Below are positions 49,270 to 58,492 of a DNA stretch of 64,000 nucleotides, one piece after another. Where the stretch lies: NCBI RefSeq assembly GCF_015277515.1, contig NZ_CP063767.1, forward strand, positions 620,001-684,000, in the 5' to 3' direction. This stretch comes from Thermophilibacter immobilis. GTDB taxonomy: Bacteria > Actinomycetota > Coriobacteriia > Coriobacteriales > Atopobiaceae. A model generated the notes under the pieces. It did no database searches and was not told where the DNA came from. It saw nothing but the letters and a program-made list of their open reading frames with translations. Both the position numbers and the translations under genes were made by a program. Position 1 is the first letter of the stretch. Each line of letters begins with the position of its first letter.

Positions 49270-52200
49270 GTGGCAGGCAGCCAGGGACAGCGCAAGACGG
49301 CGCTCGTCAAGGACTTTCGCCGCTCGATCGCCCACTCCAAGGGGCGCTTCGCGTCCATCCTCCTGCTTATGGCCCTGGGCTCGTTCGCGCTCGTGGGCCT
49401 CTTCGTGACCGGTCCCGACATGCGCGCCACGGGCGCGGCCTACTTCGCCGCGCATGACCTGGCCGACCTCACGGTCATCTCCGACTACGGCCTCACCTCA
49501 GACGACGTCGCCGCGATCGACGGGGTGACGGGCGCCTCCGCCATCGAGTACGGCTCCTTCAAGGACGTGACCGTGGACGGGACCACCCAGGCGGTGCGCG
49601 TGATGTCGGCGCCTGCGGACGTCTCACGGCTCGAGCTCGTGGGCGGCCGCATGCCCGAGACGGACGACGAGATCGCGCTCGACTCGAACCTGGCCGGCAC
49701 GTTCGCCCTCGGTGACACGTTCGGCGTCACCGAGAAGGCCGACGCCCTGTCCGACGCGACGTCGCTCACGAGAAACGCGTTCACCGTGGTGGGCTACGTC
49801 GACTCGCCCGAGATCCTCTCGTTCGTGAACATGGGGCAGTCGACGGCGGGCGCGGGCTCGCTCGCGGGCTACGCCGTGGTGGACCAGGGGGTCTTTGACG
49901 CGGACGTCTACACTCTGGCCCGCCTGCGCTTCTCGGACGCCGCGGGGCTCGACCCCTACTCCGATGCCTATCGCGACGTCGTCCAGGCGCACAAGGACGA
50001 GCTCCAGGGGCTTCTCGCCGCGCGCCCCCAGGAGCGCCTCGACGAGGTCAGGGCCTCCGGGCAGCAGGAGGTCGACGACGCCCAGGCCCAGCTCGACGAC
50101 GCCCAGGCCCGGCTTGACGACACGAGCGCTCAGCTGAGCGACGCCTCCGCGCAGCTGGACGACGCGGCGGCGCAGATCGCGGCCGCGAAGGAGGAGCTCG
50201 CCTCGTCTGCGTCCGCGGGGCAGGCTCAGCTCGACGCCGCGCACGAGCGCCTCGCCTCCGCCGCCGGCCAGCTCTCCTCGGCGCGCGCGCAGCTCGACGC
50301 CTCGAAGGGCCAGACCGACGAGGGAGCGCGGCAGCTCGCGGACGGTCAGGCCGAGCTCGCCTCCCAGAAGGCGGGGCTCGACGGCCAGCAGGCGTCCTTC
50401 GACCAGGCGGCCGCCGCGTATGAGCAGGGGTGGGAGTCGGTGAGCGCGGGATGGCAGGCCAGTCAGGGCGCGTGGGCCCAGCTCGACGCCGTGCGCGACC
50501 AGATTCCCGCCCAGGTGGACCACTGGCAGGCGGCCGTCGCCGCCGACCCCACGGACGACGAGGCCACCACGCAGCTCGCGGCCTGGACCCAGCGCCAAGA
50601 CCAGCTCGCCCAGCTCGACGAGCTCAAGGCCAGCTACGACCAGCTCGCGGCCTTCGCCGGCTCCAGAGACGACCTTGCCCAGCAGCTGGCACAGGCCCAC
50701 GCGGCCTACGACGCGGCGGCAGCCACGCTCTCCCAGAAGTCCTCCGAGCTCGCCGACGCCCGCGTGGCCTACGACGCCGGCGAGGAGACCTACGCCCAGA
50801 ACTACGCCGACTACCAGGACGGCGTCACGGCCTACCAGACCGCGCTGGCCTCCTACCGCCAGCAGCTCTCAGCTGCGAGCGACCAGATCCTAGACGCCCA
50901 GTCCCAGCTCGACGCCGGACGCCGGGAGTACGAGGACAACCTCGACGCCTTCAACGAGGCCCTGCCCGACGCCCAGTCCCAGATCACCGACGCCGCCGCC
51001 GAGCTTGCCGCCGCCCGCGCGCGTCTGGAGCGCCTCACCATGCCCTCCTACGAGACGGACACGCGCCGCGAGGCGCCGGGCTCGCAGGCCTACGCGACCT
51101 ATGACACCATCTCCCAGATCGTGGACTCGCTTGCCCGCGTCTTTCCCGTCCTTCTGTACCTGGTGGCCGCCCTCGTCACGCTCTCCACGATGACGCGCAT
51201 GGTCGACGAGGAGCGCGTCAACTCGGGGACCCTGAAGGCGCTCGGCTACTCGGACGCGGACATCGCCAAGAAGTTCGTGCTCTACGGGGCCCTCGCCGGG
51301 GGCGCCGGCGCGGCCCTGGGCATCGTGGCCGGCCACACCCTGATGCCCTGGATCGTCTACACGGCCTACGGCCACGCCTTCACCCTGCCTCCCATCCAGC
51401 TGGGCTTCTATCCCGGCATCACCGCGATCGCCCTGGCCCTGGCGGCGGTCTGCTCGGTTTTGCCCGCCTTCGTGGCGGTCAAGCGCGAGCTCCTGGCCCG
51501 ACCCGCCGAGCTCCTGCTGCCCAAGCCGCCGCGCGGGGGCTCCAAGATCTTTCTCGAGCGCCTCACGCCCGTCTGGCGGCGGATGTCGTTCACCCACAAG
51601 GTCACGGCGAGAAACCTCTTTCGCTACAAGCAGCGCATGCTCATGACCGTGCTCGGCGTGGCCGGCGCCGTGTGCATGCTCGTGGCCGGCTTCGGCGTCC
51701 AGCACTCGATCTCGAAGATGGGGACCAGGCAGTTCGACGAGCTCCTGAACTACGACATGATCGTCGCTCGTACCCCGACCGCCACGGACTCCCAGCTCAC
51801 AGACGTTGACGACCTCCTGGAATCCGACGCGGTCGCGGCTCACGCGCCCGTTCGCTACGAGAGCGTCTCGCGTGAGGGCGGGGCCAACCAGGACCGCCAG
51901 GACATCACCCTGCTCGTGCCCCAAGACGACGCCGCGCTCTGCGACTACGTGCTGCTCAACGACCGCACGAGCGGGGCGACGCTCGCCCTGCCCGACGAGG
52001 GCGCCGTCATCTCGGAGCGTCTGGCGAGCCTCTTGGGGCTCCAGGTGGGAGATACCCTCGACTTCACGGCCACTGACGGGGGAGCCCGCTCGACCACGGT
52101 CGCGGGAATCACCGAGATGTACATGGGCCACTTCATGTTCATGAGCCGCGAGGCCTACGAGGCCTGCTACGGCGCGGACTTCTCGTCGAACGCGGACCTC

Positions 52201-52731
52201 GTGCGGCTCTGTGACGGCTCCACGACCAGCGTCGAGGACGAGTCGGCACACTTCATGGACCTCGCCGGCGTGCGCGGCGTGGTCCAGAACACGGCACTCG
52301 AGGATCAGATCAACACGGTGGTGACCTCGCTCGACATGATCATGACCGTCCTTATCGTCGTGGCCACGCTGCTGGGGATCGTCATCATGTACAACCTCAC
52401 CAACCTCAACGTCTCCGAGCGCATGCGCGAGCTCTCCACGATCAAGGTCCTGGGCTTTCACACCAACGAGGCGACCATGTACATCTACCGCGAGACGATC
52501 GCGCTCACCGCGCTCGGCCTTCTGGCGGGCTACGCCTTGGGCGTGGCGCTGCACGAGTACATCCTCGTCGTGGTGCCGCCCGACGAGGTCATGTTCAACC
52601 CGGCCCTCTCGGCAATCGAGTTCGCGGTGCCGGCCGCGGTCGTTGCCGCCATCACGGTGGTGCTGTACTTCGTGGTCGTCTACCGCCTGCGGCACGTGGA
52701 CATGCTCGAGGCGCTCAAGAGCGTGGAGTAG
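49270..52731 (+). CDS. FtsX-like ABC permease with large coiled-coil extracellular domain
   Basis: The 1153-residue protein has an N-terminal helix, an extracellular domain, a long Gln/Ala/Asp-rich coiled-coil stretch (about residues 265-590, with heptad-like units such as QAQLDDAQARLDDTSAQL), a three-helix FtsX domain near 620-740, and a second FtsX domain at the C-terminus ending RHVDMLEALKSVE. Duplicated FtsX permeases like this act with the MacB-type ATPase just upstream. The coiled coil could reach into or across the peptidoglycan to sense or grip a substrate. The GTG start at 49270 follows GGGGGAGGG. Confidence 0.88.
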   Translation: MAGSQGQRKTALVKDFRRSIAHSKGRFASILLLMALGSFALVGLFVTGPDMRATGAAYFAAHDLADLTVISDYGLTSDDVAAIDGVTGASAIEYGSFKDVTVDGTTQAVRVMSAPADVSRLELVGGRMPETDDEIALDSNLAGTFALGDTFGVTEKADALSDATSLTRNAFTVVGYVDSPEILSFVNMGQSTAGAGSLAGYAVVDQGVFDADVYTLARLRFSDAAGLDPYSDAYRDVVQAHKDELQGLLAARPQERLDEVRASGQQEVDDAQAQLDDAQARLDDTSAQLSDASAQLDDAAAQIAAAKEELASSASAGQAQLDAAHERLASAAGQLSSARAQLDASKGQTDEGARQLADGQAELASQKAGLDGQQASFDQAAAAYEQGWESVSAGWQASQGAWAQLDAVRDQIPAQVDHWQAAVAADPTDDEATTQLAAWTQRQDQLAQLDELKASYDQLAAFAGSRDDLAQQLAQAHAAYDAAAATLSQKSSELADARVAYDAGEETYAQNYADYQDGVTAYQTALASYRQQLSAASDQILDAQSQLDAGRREYEDNLDAFNEALPDAQSQITDAAAELAAARARLERLTMPSYETDTRREAPGSQAYATYDTISQIVDSLARVFPVLLYLVAALVTLSTMTRMVDEERVNSGTLKALGYSDADIAKKFVLYGALAGGAGAALGIVAGHTLMPWIVYTAYGHAFTLPPIQLGFYPGITAIALALAAVCSVLPAFVAVKRELLARPAELLLPKPPRGGSKIFLERLTPVWRRMSFTHKVTARNLFRYKQRMLMTVLGVAGAVCMLVAGFGVQHSISKMGTRQFDELLNYDMIVARTPTATDSQLTDVDDLLESDAVAAHAPVRYESVSREGGANQDRQDITLLVPQDDAALCDYVLLNDRTSGATLALPDEGAVISERLASLLGLQVGDTLDFTATDGGARSTTVAGITEMYMGHFMFMSREAYEACYGADFSSNADLVRLCDGSTTSVEDESAHFMDLAGVRGVVQNTALEDQINTVVTSLDMIMTVLIVVATLLGIVIMYNLTNLNVSERMRELSTIKVLGFHTNEATMYIYRETIALTALGLLAGYALGVALHEYILVVVPPDEVMFNPALSAIEFAVPAAVVAAITVVLYFVVVYRLRHVDMLEALKSVE

Positions 52732-52837
52732 GGAAGGGCCCCGAGGGGGCCCGAGCTTGACCCCGGTGCTGTGTACGGGGGAGAATCATGCGGGACAAGA
52801 ACGTGTCGGTGCGCTACCGAGAAACCCGGAGGCAACC

Positions 52838-53231
52838 ATGGCCCTCGCGCTCGTGTCGGATCTCGTCCAGCGGGGGGAGCCGTCGTCGCTCTGGCGCCGG
52901 TAGCCCTGGGCTTTCTTGCGATGCCCCTGCTCTCGAGGGCGCTGGAGCGCAAGCGCTCAGATAGGTTGGTTCGGTTCAACCTCATTGCGGAGGTTATCTG
53001 CCTGGGTCTGACCCCGGCGGTCATGCGCAACCTCCTCTGGCGCCTCGAGGGAGGCCGAGCAAGACCCTGCTCCTGATCCTCGAGTGGGTCGTCTTTGGCT
53101 CGGCTCTCATCGTGCCCTTCAAGATTTCCGTGGGTCCAGTCCGGAGCATCTCAGAGCGTGTGTTCGTCTCTTCGATGAGCCTGTTTTACCTCATTGAGGC
53201 CTATTGGAGTATGCTTCTTCTCGTTGGGTGA
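52838..53231 (+). pseudogene. Broken small membrane protein gene
   Basis: Three frames together give a hydrophobic protein: MALALVSDLV near 52838, then GGAVVALAPVALGFLAMPLL and ICLGLTPAVMRNLLW in a second frame, then KTLLLILEWVVFGSALIVPF to MLLLVG and a TGA at 53229-53231 in a third. Each piece is too clearly membrane-like for chance, but no single frame reads through. The family is not recognised. It lies after the ABC permease and may have been part of that operon. Confidence 0.45.
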
Positions 53232-53342
53232 GTTCCCCGCCCCGCCCCTCGGGGGCCTTCCGCATCCCCACCGTAAAACTTCATCATGGTATGAGAACAT
53301 CAGGGCGTCTTGTAACCCATGCGCATGCGAGGGGCTCCGTCG

Positions 53343-54232
53343 TTGAACGTCAAGCAGCTCAGATACGTTCTGGCCACGCTCTCCCAGGGGAGCTTCTCCG
53401 CGGCCGCGACTCGGGAGGGCGTCTCCGTGCAGGCGGTCTCCAAGGCCGTCTCGGAGCTCGAGCGAGAGATCGGAGGCGCGCTGTTCGAGCGCGCGAGCTC
53501 GGGGGTCCACGCGACCGCGCTGGGGGAGGCCCTCGCCGCGCGCGCCCGCGCGGTCGTGAGGGGCTATGACGACCTCGCGCGCTTCGTGAGCTCCGGGGAC
53601 GCGACCCAGAGGGCGCAGACCAGGTTCGCCTGGGCTTCTGTTGCCCCCGGTTCCCGGGGACCGATTGCTTCCTCGCGCTGATCAAGACAACCGCCGAGCA
53701 CATCCTGAGGCAACCGGTGGACGTCTCGTTCACAACGGGGAGGACCTGCCTCGAAAACCTCAGGGCGCGCCGCCTGGACGCGCTCGTCACGATCGGTGCC
53801 CTCAGGGAGCCTGACGTCACCTGCGTCACCCTGGGGACGATGCCTCCCTACGCGCTCATGTCGGGCACGAATTCCCTCGCGCTCAAGGCGGAGCTGACGC
53901 TCGAGGACATCAACGCCTGCCCCGTGGTCTTCTCGCGCGACTTCGACCACTTCAACGAGTCGGTGTGCCGGACCTATCTCGACCGGGGCATGAGCTCCGA
54001 GCTCGTCGAGCTCACGAGCGAGCGTGAGAGCATCGACTTCTTCGAGCGCAGGGGCGGCCTCGCGCTTATCGCGGGGGGCAAGTTCGCGAGCCCCACGGGT
54101 CGGGTGGTCGCACGACCGATTGCCGAGAAGGACCGCGTGATGGTGCCCATCTGCCTTCTGTCCCTGGGCACGCTCGACGTGAGCTGCGAGGAGATCAGGG
54201 GCACCCTGGCGCAGACGAGCCTCTTCGCGTAG
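53343..54232 (+). pseudogene. LysR family regulator, frameshifted
   Basis: The first frame encodes a LysR-type winged helix from MNVKQLRYVLATLSQGSFS, with AVSKAVSELEREIG, and ends at 53681. The second frame picks up around 53650 with FPGTDCFLALIKTTAEHILR and reads through the ligand-binding domain to 54232. Together they make a full regulator of about 295 residues with one -1 frameshift. A TTG at 53343 is the likely start, with AGGGG upstream; an ATG at 53319 has no ribosome site. It is an inactive regulator, or the base is a sequence error. Confidence 0.75.
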
Positions 54233-54250
54233 GAGCGTGGGGCCGCGGCC

Positions 54251-54955
54251 CTAGAGCTCGCGGCGCGCGTAGAGCGCCTGGGCCCCATGCATGCAGGCGA
54301 GGTAGAAGAGGGCTCCTGCGGCCACGCAGGCCATGGCGAGCAGCGCGATCGGGCCGTCTCCGGGAGCCTGTGCGCCAAGACCGGCAAGAACGTCTCCCAT
54401 CCAGGGAGATCCGCCAAAGAACACCAGGTAGGGGAGAAGCAAGGCGACGCGGGCGCGCTGCATGCCCAGTGCGAACACGATCGCCATCTGCGCGGCGACG
54501 AGCACGAGGATCACGCCGGCCACCAGCGCGAGCGCGAGAAGCGTGTCCGTCGTGGGCAGGGGCATGGCGGGGACGCGTCCGCGTATCATCTCCGCGGCGC
54601 CAAGACAGATCGTCGCCGACGGCACCGCCAGGGCGAGCAGGGCGCCGTAGGAGAGGGCCACGAACGCGTAGCGGGATCGAACCACCTGCCGTGGCGTTAC
54701 GGGCAGCGCGGCGAGTCGGTACGCCTCCCAGCTGTTCTGCTCGTCGGCACCAAAGAGCACGGTTAATAGGAAGTAGCTGGACATCGTGAGACAGCTAGCT
54801 GCGGAAGCGATGATGGGCAGGGAGGCGTTCTGCGAGGTGATGACCTCGGAGGTCCCCTGGGCAATGAGGACCGAGGTGGCAAGGCTGACAAGCAGGAACA
54901 GCAGGGAGCGTCGCGTGCGGACGGCGCACCAGTCGGCGTACAGCAGGGCCCTCAT
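54251..54955 (-). CDS. ABC-2-type permease subunit of a YtrA-controlled transporter
   Basis: The 234-residue membrane protein has six hydrophobic segments and the GADEQNSWEAYRLAALPVTP motif typical of ABC-2 permeases of the YtrC/EcsB kind. It starts directly after the ATPase stop (TAGATG). It completes an operon of GntR regulator, ATPase and permease. It is probably a peptide or drug exporter. Confidence 0.82.
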   Translation of the reverse strand: MRALLYADWCAVRTRRSLLFLLVSLATSVLIAQGTSEVITSQNASLPIIASAASCLTMSSYFLLTVLFGADEQNSWEAYRLAALPVTPRQVVRSRYAFVALSYGALLALAVPSATICLGAAEMIRGRVPAMPLPTTDTLLALALVAGVILVLVAAQMAIVFALGMQRARVALLLPYLVFFGGSPWMGDVLAGLGAQAPGDGPIALLAMACVAAGALFYLACMHGAQALYARREL

Positions 54956-55870
54956 CTACCTCACCTCTCCCTTGATCATGAGCGCCATCACGTCGTCGAT
55001 GGTCGCTCGGTCGCAGACGTAGTCGGGGTAGGCGCGAGCAAACGCCGTGCGGTCGCTTACGAGCAGCTCGAAGCTCAGGTCACGTTTGAGGACGCGTGCC
55101 TCTCCGGGGGCGGCCACGCGCCCCTCGGAGAGCACGCGCTCGAGCTCGGCCCCGCGCAGGTGGGCGATTCCCATCTCGTCGTCGATAACGTCGCGGGCGC
55201 ACGAGAGCGCTACGCGTCCGCCGTCGAGCATGACCACGTAATCGGCGATTTTCTCGAGGTCGCTCGTGATGTGGCTCGAGATGAGGGCGCTTCGGCCCTC
55301 CGCCTCCATCCACACGCGGATGACGTCGAGCACCTCGTCGCGCACGATCGGGTCGAGGCCGCTCGTGGGCTCGTCCAGAACGAGCAGGTCGCTTCCCGCG
55401 GCCATGGCGCAGCAAAGCTGCAGCTTCATGCCCATGCCGCGCGAGAGCTCCTTGACGCTGCGCGACCCCTTTCCGCCCCCGGTGAGGCCCAGACGCCGGC
55501 AGAGCCCCTCGAAGACCTCTCGGTCGAAGCGGGGAAACGCAAGCGCGCTCATGTGGGCAACCTGCGCCACGGTCATGGTGGGCGGATAGGAGCAGATGGC
55601 GCCCACGTAGCCCACCCGCGCGCGCAGGGCTGCGCGCTGGGGGTCGCCGAGGGCGCAGAGGTCCTGGCCAAAGAGCTCCACGTGCCCCGCATCGACGCGG
55701 ACGCTGCCCAAGAGGGCCCGCATCAAGGTGGTCTTTCCGGCGCCGTTTTGGCCCACGAGGCCCACGACGAAGCCGCGCGGTATCTCGAGCGTCACCCCCT
55801 CGAGCGAGAAGCCCGGGTAGCGCTTGGTCACGTCGACGGCGCGCAGGTCGCTTTCTGTCTCTGGTCTCAT
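54956..55870 (-). CDS. ABC transporter ATPase (YtrB-type)
   Basis: The 304-residue ATPase has Walker A GQNGAGKTTLMRALLG, signature LSRGMGMKLQLCCAM, Walker B LLVLDEPTSGLDP and a C-terminal extension of about 80 residues beyond the ATPase core. It is translationally coupled to the GntR regulator (ATGA overlap). The YtrA/B-type pairing suggests a cell-envelope stress or antibiotic-response transporter. Confidence 0.88.
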   Translation of the reverse strand: MRPETESDLRAVDVTKRYPGFSLEGVTLEIPRGFVVGLVGQNGAGKTTLMRALLGSVRVDAGHVELFGQDLCALGDPQRAALRARVGYVGAICSYPPTMTVAQVAHMSALAFPRFDREVFEGLCRRLGLTGGGKGSRSVKELSRGMGMKLQLCCAMAAGSDLLVLDEPTSGLDPIVRDEVLDVIRVWMEAEGRSALISSHITSDLEKIADYVVMLDGGRVALSCARDVIDDEMGIAHLRGAELERVLSEGRVAAPGEARVLKRDLSFELLVSDRTAFARAYPDYVCDRATIDDVMALMIKGEVR

Positions 55871-56247
55871 CGATCCTCCAGTTGTAGTTGTAGGTCGAGC
55901 ATTTCGCGAAGCTCGTCGCCTCCGATGCCGGCGGCCCGCGCGTCGGACACGGCGCGCGCGAGCGACGCCTCCACCATGCGCAGGCGCTCCTCGCGCAGGA
56001 GCTCGACGTTGGCCTCAGAGACGAAGCACCCCTTTCCGGGGACCGTGTGGATGAGGCCCTGTGCCTCCAGGTCCTGGTAGGCGCGTTTGGTGGTGATAGC
56101 GCTGATGCGAAGCTGCGCGGCGAGGCCTCGAATCGAGGGCAGCCGCTCGCCCTCCGAGAGCGCGCCTGTCATGACGGCGGTGCGCACCTGCGTGGCGATC
56201 TGCTCGTAGATGGGCTTGTCGGACGAGTTGGAGATGATGATCTCCAC
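55867..56247 (-). CDS. GntR family regulator, YtrA subfamily
   Basis: The 126-residue protein has an N-terminal winged helix (KPIYEQIATQVRTAVMTGAL and ISAITTKRAYQDLEAQG) and only a short helical C-terminus, the mark of the YtrA subfamily. These repress their own ABC operon. The GTG start follows GGGGAGG. A clear palindrome is 36 bases upstream. It is the first gene of the operon with the ATPase and permease. Confidence 0.9.
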   Translation of the reverse strand: MEIIISNSSDKPIYEQIATQVRTAVMTGALSEGERLPSIRGLAAQLRISAITTKRAYQDLEAQGLIHTVPGKGCFVSEANVELLREERLRMVEASLARAVSDARAAGIGGDELREMLDLQLQLEDR

Positions 56248-56282
56248 GGTTCCTCCCCTCAGCTTAGTGGCGTCATATAACT

Positions 56283-56301
56283 GTATATATTGTACATATA
56301 C
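56283..56301. promoter_or_regulatory. Operator-like palindrome upstream of the GntR gene
   Basis: GTATATATTGTACATATAC is a near-perfect palindrome 36 bases upstream of the regulator start in an AT-rich stretch that stands out in this GC-rich DNA. YtrA-type regulators bind such GT..AC sites upstream of their own genes. Confidence 0.6.
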
Positions 56302-56341
56302 GGTAGTGTCAATAGAGGGAAAAGTTTTTTCTCGCGCTCGA

Positions 56342-56435
56342 CGCCCCGGCCCACCCCTCCAGGATTAGGGTGCATTCTTGATGCTTCTGCGAGGGAGTGG
56401 CCTCGATGCGCGACGGTGGCCCAACGCTTTTCCAG
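56342..56435 (-). repeat. Dispersed intergenic repeat, copy 2
   Basis: On the minus strand this stretch repeats 4781-4873 at about three quarters of positions. Shared blocks include CCTCGCAGA, CATCAAGA and GGTGGGCCGGG. It points toward the GntR gene, ending 40 bases upstream of its operator-like site. Confidence 0.6.
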
Positions 56436-56608
56436 CGGGCATGTCGTTCCCGTGTCGAGAAGAACCCTTTTGTATCACGAAGTTGCCCCAGTCCGCGGAG
56501 GGGACTGCCATTCTGCGCGAGCCTGCCGCTCGGCACACAATGATGCCTGGAGCGAGAAGAGCCGTGCTATGAGGCAGGCTCGTCGAGAAGACACCCGCAG
56601 CAGCAAAG

Positions 56609-56818
56609 TTGCGCGCCTCGCTGGCGCAGGTGATCGTGCGCCGCCGCACGGACGCCCACATGACGCAGGAGTTCGTCGCCCACGAGCTGGGGGTCAGCCG
56701 CCAGGCGGTCTCCAAGCGGGAATGGGGCGCCTCCGAGCCGTCCACCACCAATCTCATCGCGCTCGCCCATTTCTTTGGCGTGGAGCCCGCCGACCTTCTT
56801 CGTGAGGTTGCGGTATAA
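56609..56818 (+). CDS. Short XRE-type helix-turn-helix protein
   Basis: The 69-residue product has a clear HTH region MTQEFVAHELGVSRQAVSK and SEPSTTNLIALAHFFGVEP. Such regulators of the XRE family usually have extra residues before the helix; here the only in-frame starts are TTG at 56609 and, within it, weaker ones. The upstream frame has a stop nearby, so the N-terminus may be lost. It precedes the nitroreductase gene by 42 bases. Confidence 0.6.
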   Translation: MRASLAQVIVRRRTDAHMTQEFVAHELGVSRQAVSKREWGASEPSTTNLIALAHFFGVEPADLLREVAV

Positions 56819-56860
56819 CGGCATCACATCCATCGCATCCATCACGTCGAGGGAGAAGCC

Positions 56861-57385
56861 ATGAACGAGGTCATCGCTGCACTCAAGAGCCGTCGCAGCT
56901 CGCGCGCCTACACGTCTGAGGTCCCGAGCGCCGACAAGATCGACCAGGTCGTGGAGGCGGGCCTGTGGGCCGCGAGCGCCATGGGGCGGCAGGATCCCAT
57001 CATTGTGGCCGTCACCAACAAGGACCTGCGCGACCGCCTCGCGGCCATGAACGCGCTCATCATGGGCTCGCCCGAGGGTGAGGACCCGTTCTACGGCGCC
57101 CCGGTCGTGCTCGTGGTCCTCGCACCCAAGAACGTGTCCACCCATGTCTACGACGGCAGCCTCGTGATGGGAAGCCTCCTGCTCGCCGCCCACGCCCTTG
57201 GCCTGGGGAGCTGCTGGATCCATCGCGCCAAGGAGGAGTTCGACGCGCCCGAGGGCAAGGCCATTCTCTCCGAGCTGGGCGTCGACGGTGACTACGAGGG
57301 CATCGGCCACTGTATCCTGGGCTATGCCGCAGACGCCCCCGAGCCCGAGCCGCGCCGTGAGGGGCGCGTGTTTCTCGCCGAGTAG
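56861..57385 (+). CDS. Nitroreductase family protein
   Basis: The 174-residue flavin enzyme has the FMN-binding starts IAALKSRRSSRAYT and GLGSCWIHRAKEEF, with the family's central PVVLVVLAP strand. It reduces nitro or quinone compounds with NAD(P)H. It is shorter than many nitroreductases (about 200), a normal variation in the family. GAGGGAGAAGC precedes the ATG. The XRE-type protein just upstream may regulate it. Confidence 0.88.
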   Translation: MNEVIAALKSRRSSRAYTSEVPSADKIDQVVEAGLWAASAMGRQDPIIVAVTNKDLRDRLAAMNALIMGSPEGEDPFYGAPVVLVVLAPKNVSTHVYDGSLVMGSLLLAAHALGLGSCWIHRAKEEFDAPEGKAILSELGVDGDYEGIGHCILGYAADAPEPEPRREGRVFLAE

Positions 57386-57475
57386 GAGCGGCCGTCCGCC
57401 CGCGTTCTGCTAGCCTAGGGGATTGTCGACGCAATGGTCGGCGATCCCCTGCACGTGCGAGTGAGAGCGTGGAAC

Positions 57476-58438
57476 ATGGACCTCAGCCAAGCGATCGAGT
57501 GCGCAAACGCCTTCGTCTTCCCGGGATTTCTCACGGATGACGCGTCACTGTCCGCGGAGCGCTCCAGAAACGAGGAGGCGCTCGGGGTCCTCAGGTCCGC
57601 CTGGATGGACGCCCCGGTGGGCAAGGAGCCCTTCCCCTACGAGCTCGTGCTCGACCTCGCCGACCGCAACCGAGACATCTGCGACCGCTTCGGCACCGAG
57701 CGCCTGCGCAGCCTCTCTCCCTCGAGCCTCGCGCGCGGCCTGCCCGCCGCCGACCTCATCCGCGCGGTCGCCGTGCTCCAGCGCAGAAGCGTGGCGCAGG
57801 TCACGGCCCTGTCGGGCCCGGATGCGCGCGACCTCAACGTGGCCTGGGTGGACGCCCCGGTCTCGGGCATGGTCGTGGGCATAGACATCGAGACCACCGA
57901 GCGCGACCCGGCGCGCGGCTACATCATCAACGTTGGCCTCGAGTTCATGACGGTGGGCCCCAAGGCCAAGCCCCACGACCCCTTCGTCGGCTACTTCGGC
58001 CTGCCCGAGATGTATGCCACCAAGGGCGTGCCCCTCACGGAGATCCACCAGATCACCTGGTCTGACCTTGCGGGCAGGGTGCCCTTCCGCGAGGACAAGC
58101 AGGTCCAGAAGGCGCTTCTCGCCACGCTGTGCGCCTATCCCTTCATGGCGCACAACGCGGCCTTCGAGGACTCCTGGTTCATGCTGCACATCGACGGCTA
58201 TGCGGGGGCGCGCAAGGACGGGCGCATCGTGCCCATCGACACGCGCGACGTCTGCCGCCGCGTGGACCCCGAGGTCCGCATCCTGCCGCACGAGACGCGG
58301 CCCGCCTCCCTGCAGAGCTGGGCCCAGCGGCGCGGCACGCTCAAGGCGGGGGAGTCGGAGCGGCACCTGGGCCTCGACGACGTGGAGCTCATGCTCGCCA
58401 CCGTCCAGGCGGAGTTCGCCGAGAGGAACATGCTGTAG
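57476..58438 (+). CDS. DEDD-type 3'-5' exonuclease
   Basis: The 320-residue protein has an N-terminal region of about 130 residues without known features, then a DnaQ/RNase T-like domain. Exo I is in VGIDIETTERDP; Exo II is near HNAAFEDSWF, where the usual Asp after Phe is Glu with Asp next to it; Exo III is HLGLDDVELML. It could act on DNA or RNA ends. The ATG at 57476 is chosen; one at 57434 in frame would add 14 residues. It is a single gene. Confidence 0.72.
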   Translation: MDLSQAIECANAFVFPGFLTDDASLSAERSRNEEALGVLRSAWMDAPVGKEPFPYELVLDLADRNRDICDRFGTERLRSLSPSSLARGLPAADLIRAVAVLQRRSVAQVTALSGPDARDLNVAWVDAPVSGMVVGIDIETTERDPARGYIINVGLEFMTVGPKAKPHDPFVGYFGLPEMYATKGVPLTEIHQITWSDLAGRVPFREDKQVQKALLATLCAYPFMAHNAAFEDSWFMLHIDGYAGARKDGRIVPIDTRDVCRRVDPEVRILPHETRPASLQSWAQRRGTLKAGESERHLGLDDVELMLATVQAEFAERNML

Positions 58439-58492
58439 GGACTTGGTCCCGCCATCCAAGGACCCGGCTCCACGATAGCGCGCCGCTCGCCG

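Noticed and set aside
50050-51050. Repetitive DNA in the FtsX-type permease gene, possible tandem or CRISPR-like repeat
   Set aside because: The repeats are coiled-coil heptads encoded by similar codons (Gln, Leu, Asp, Ala), of variable length and without spacers.
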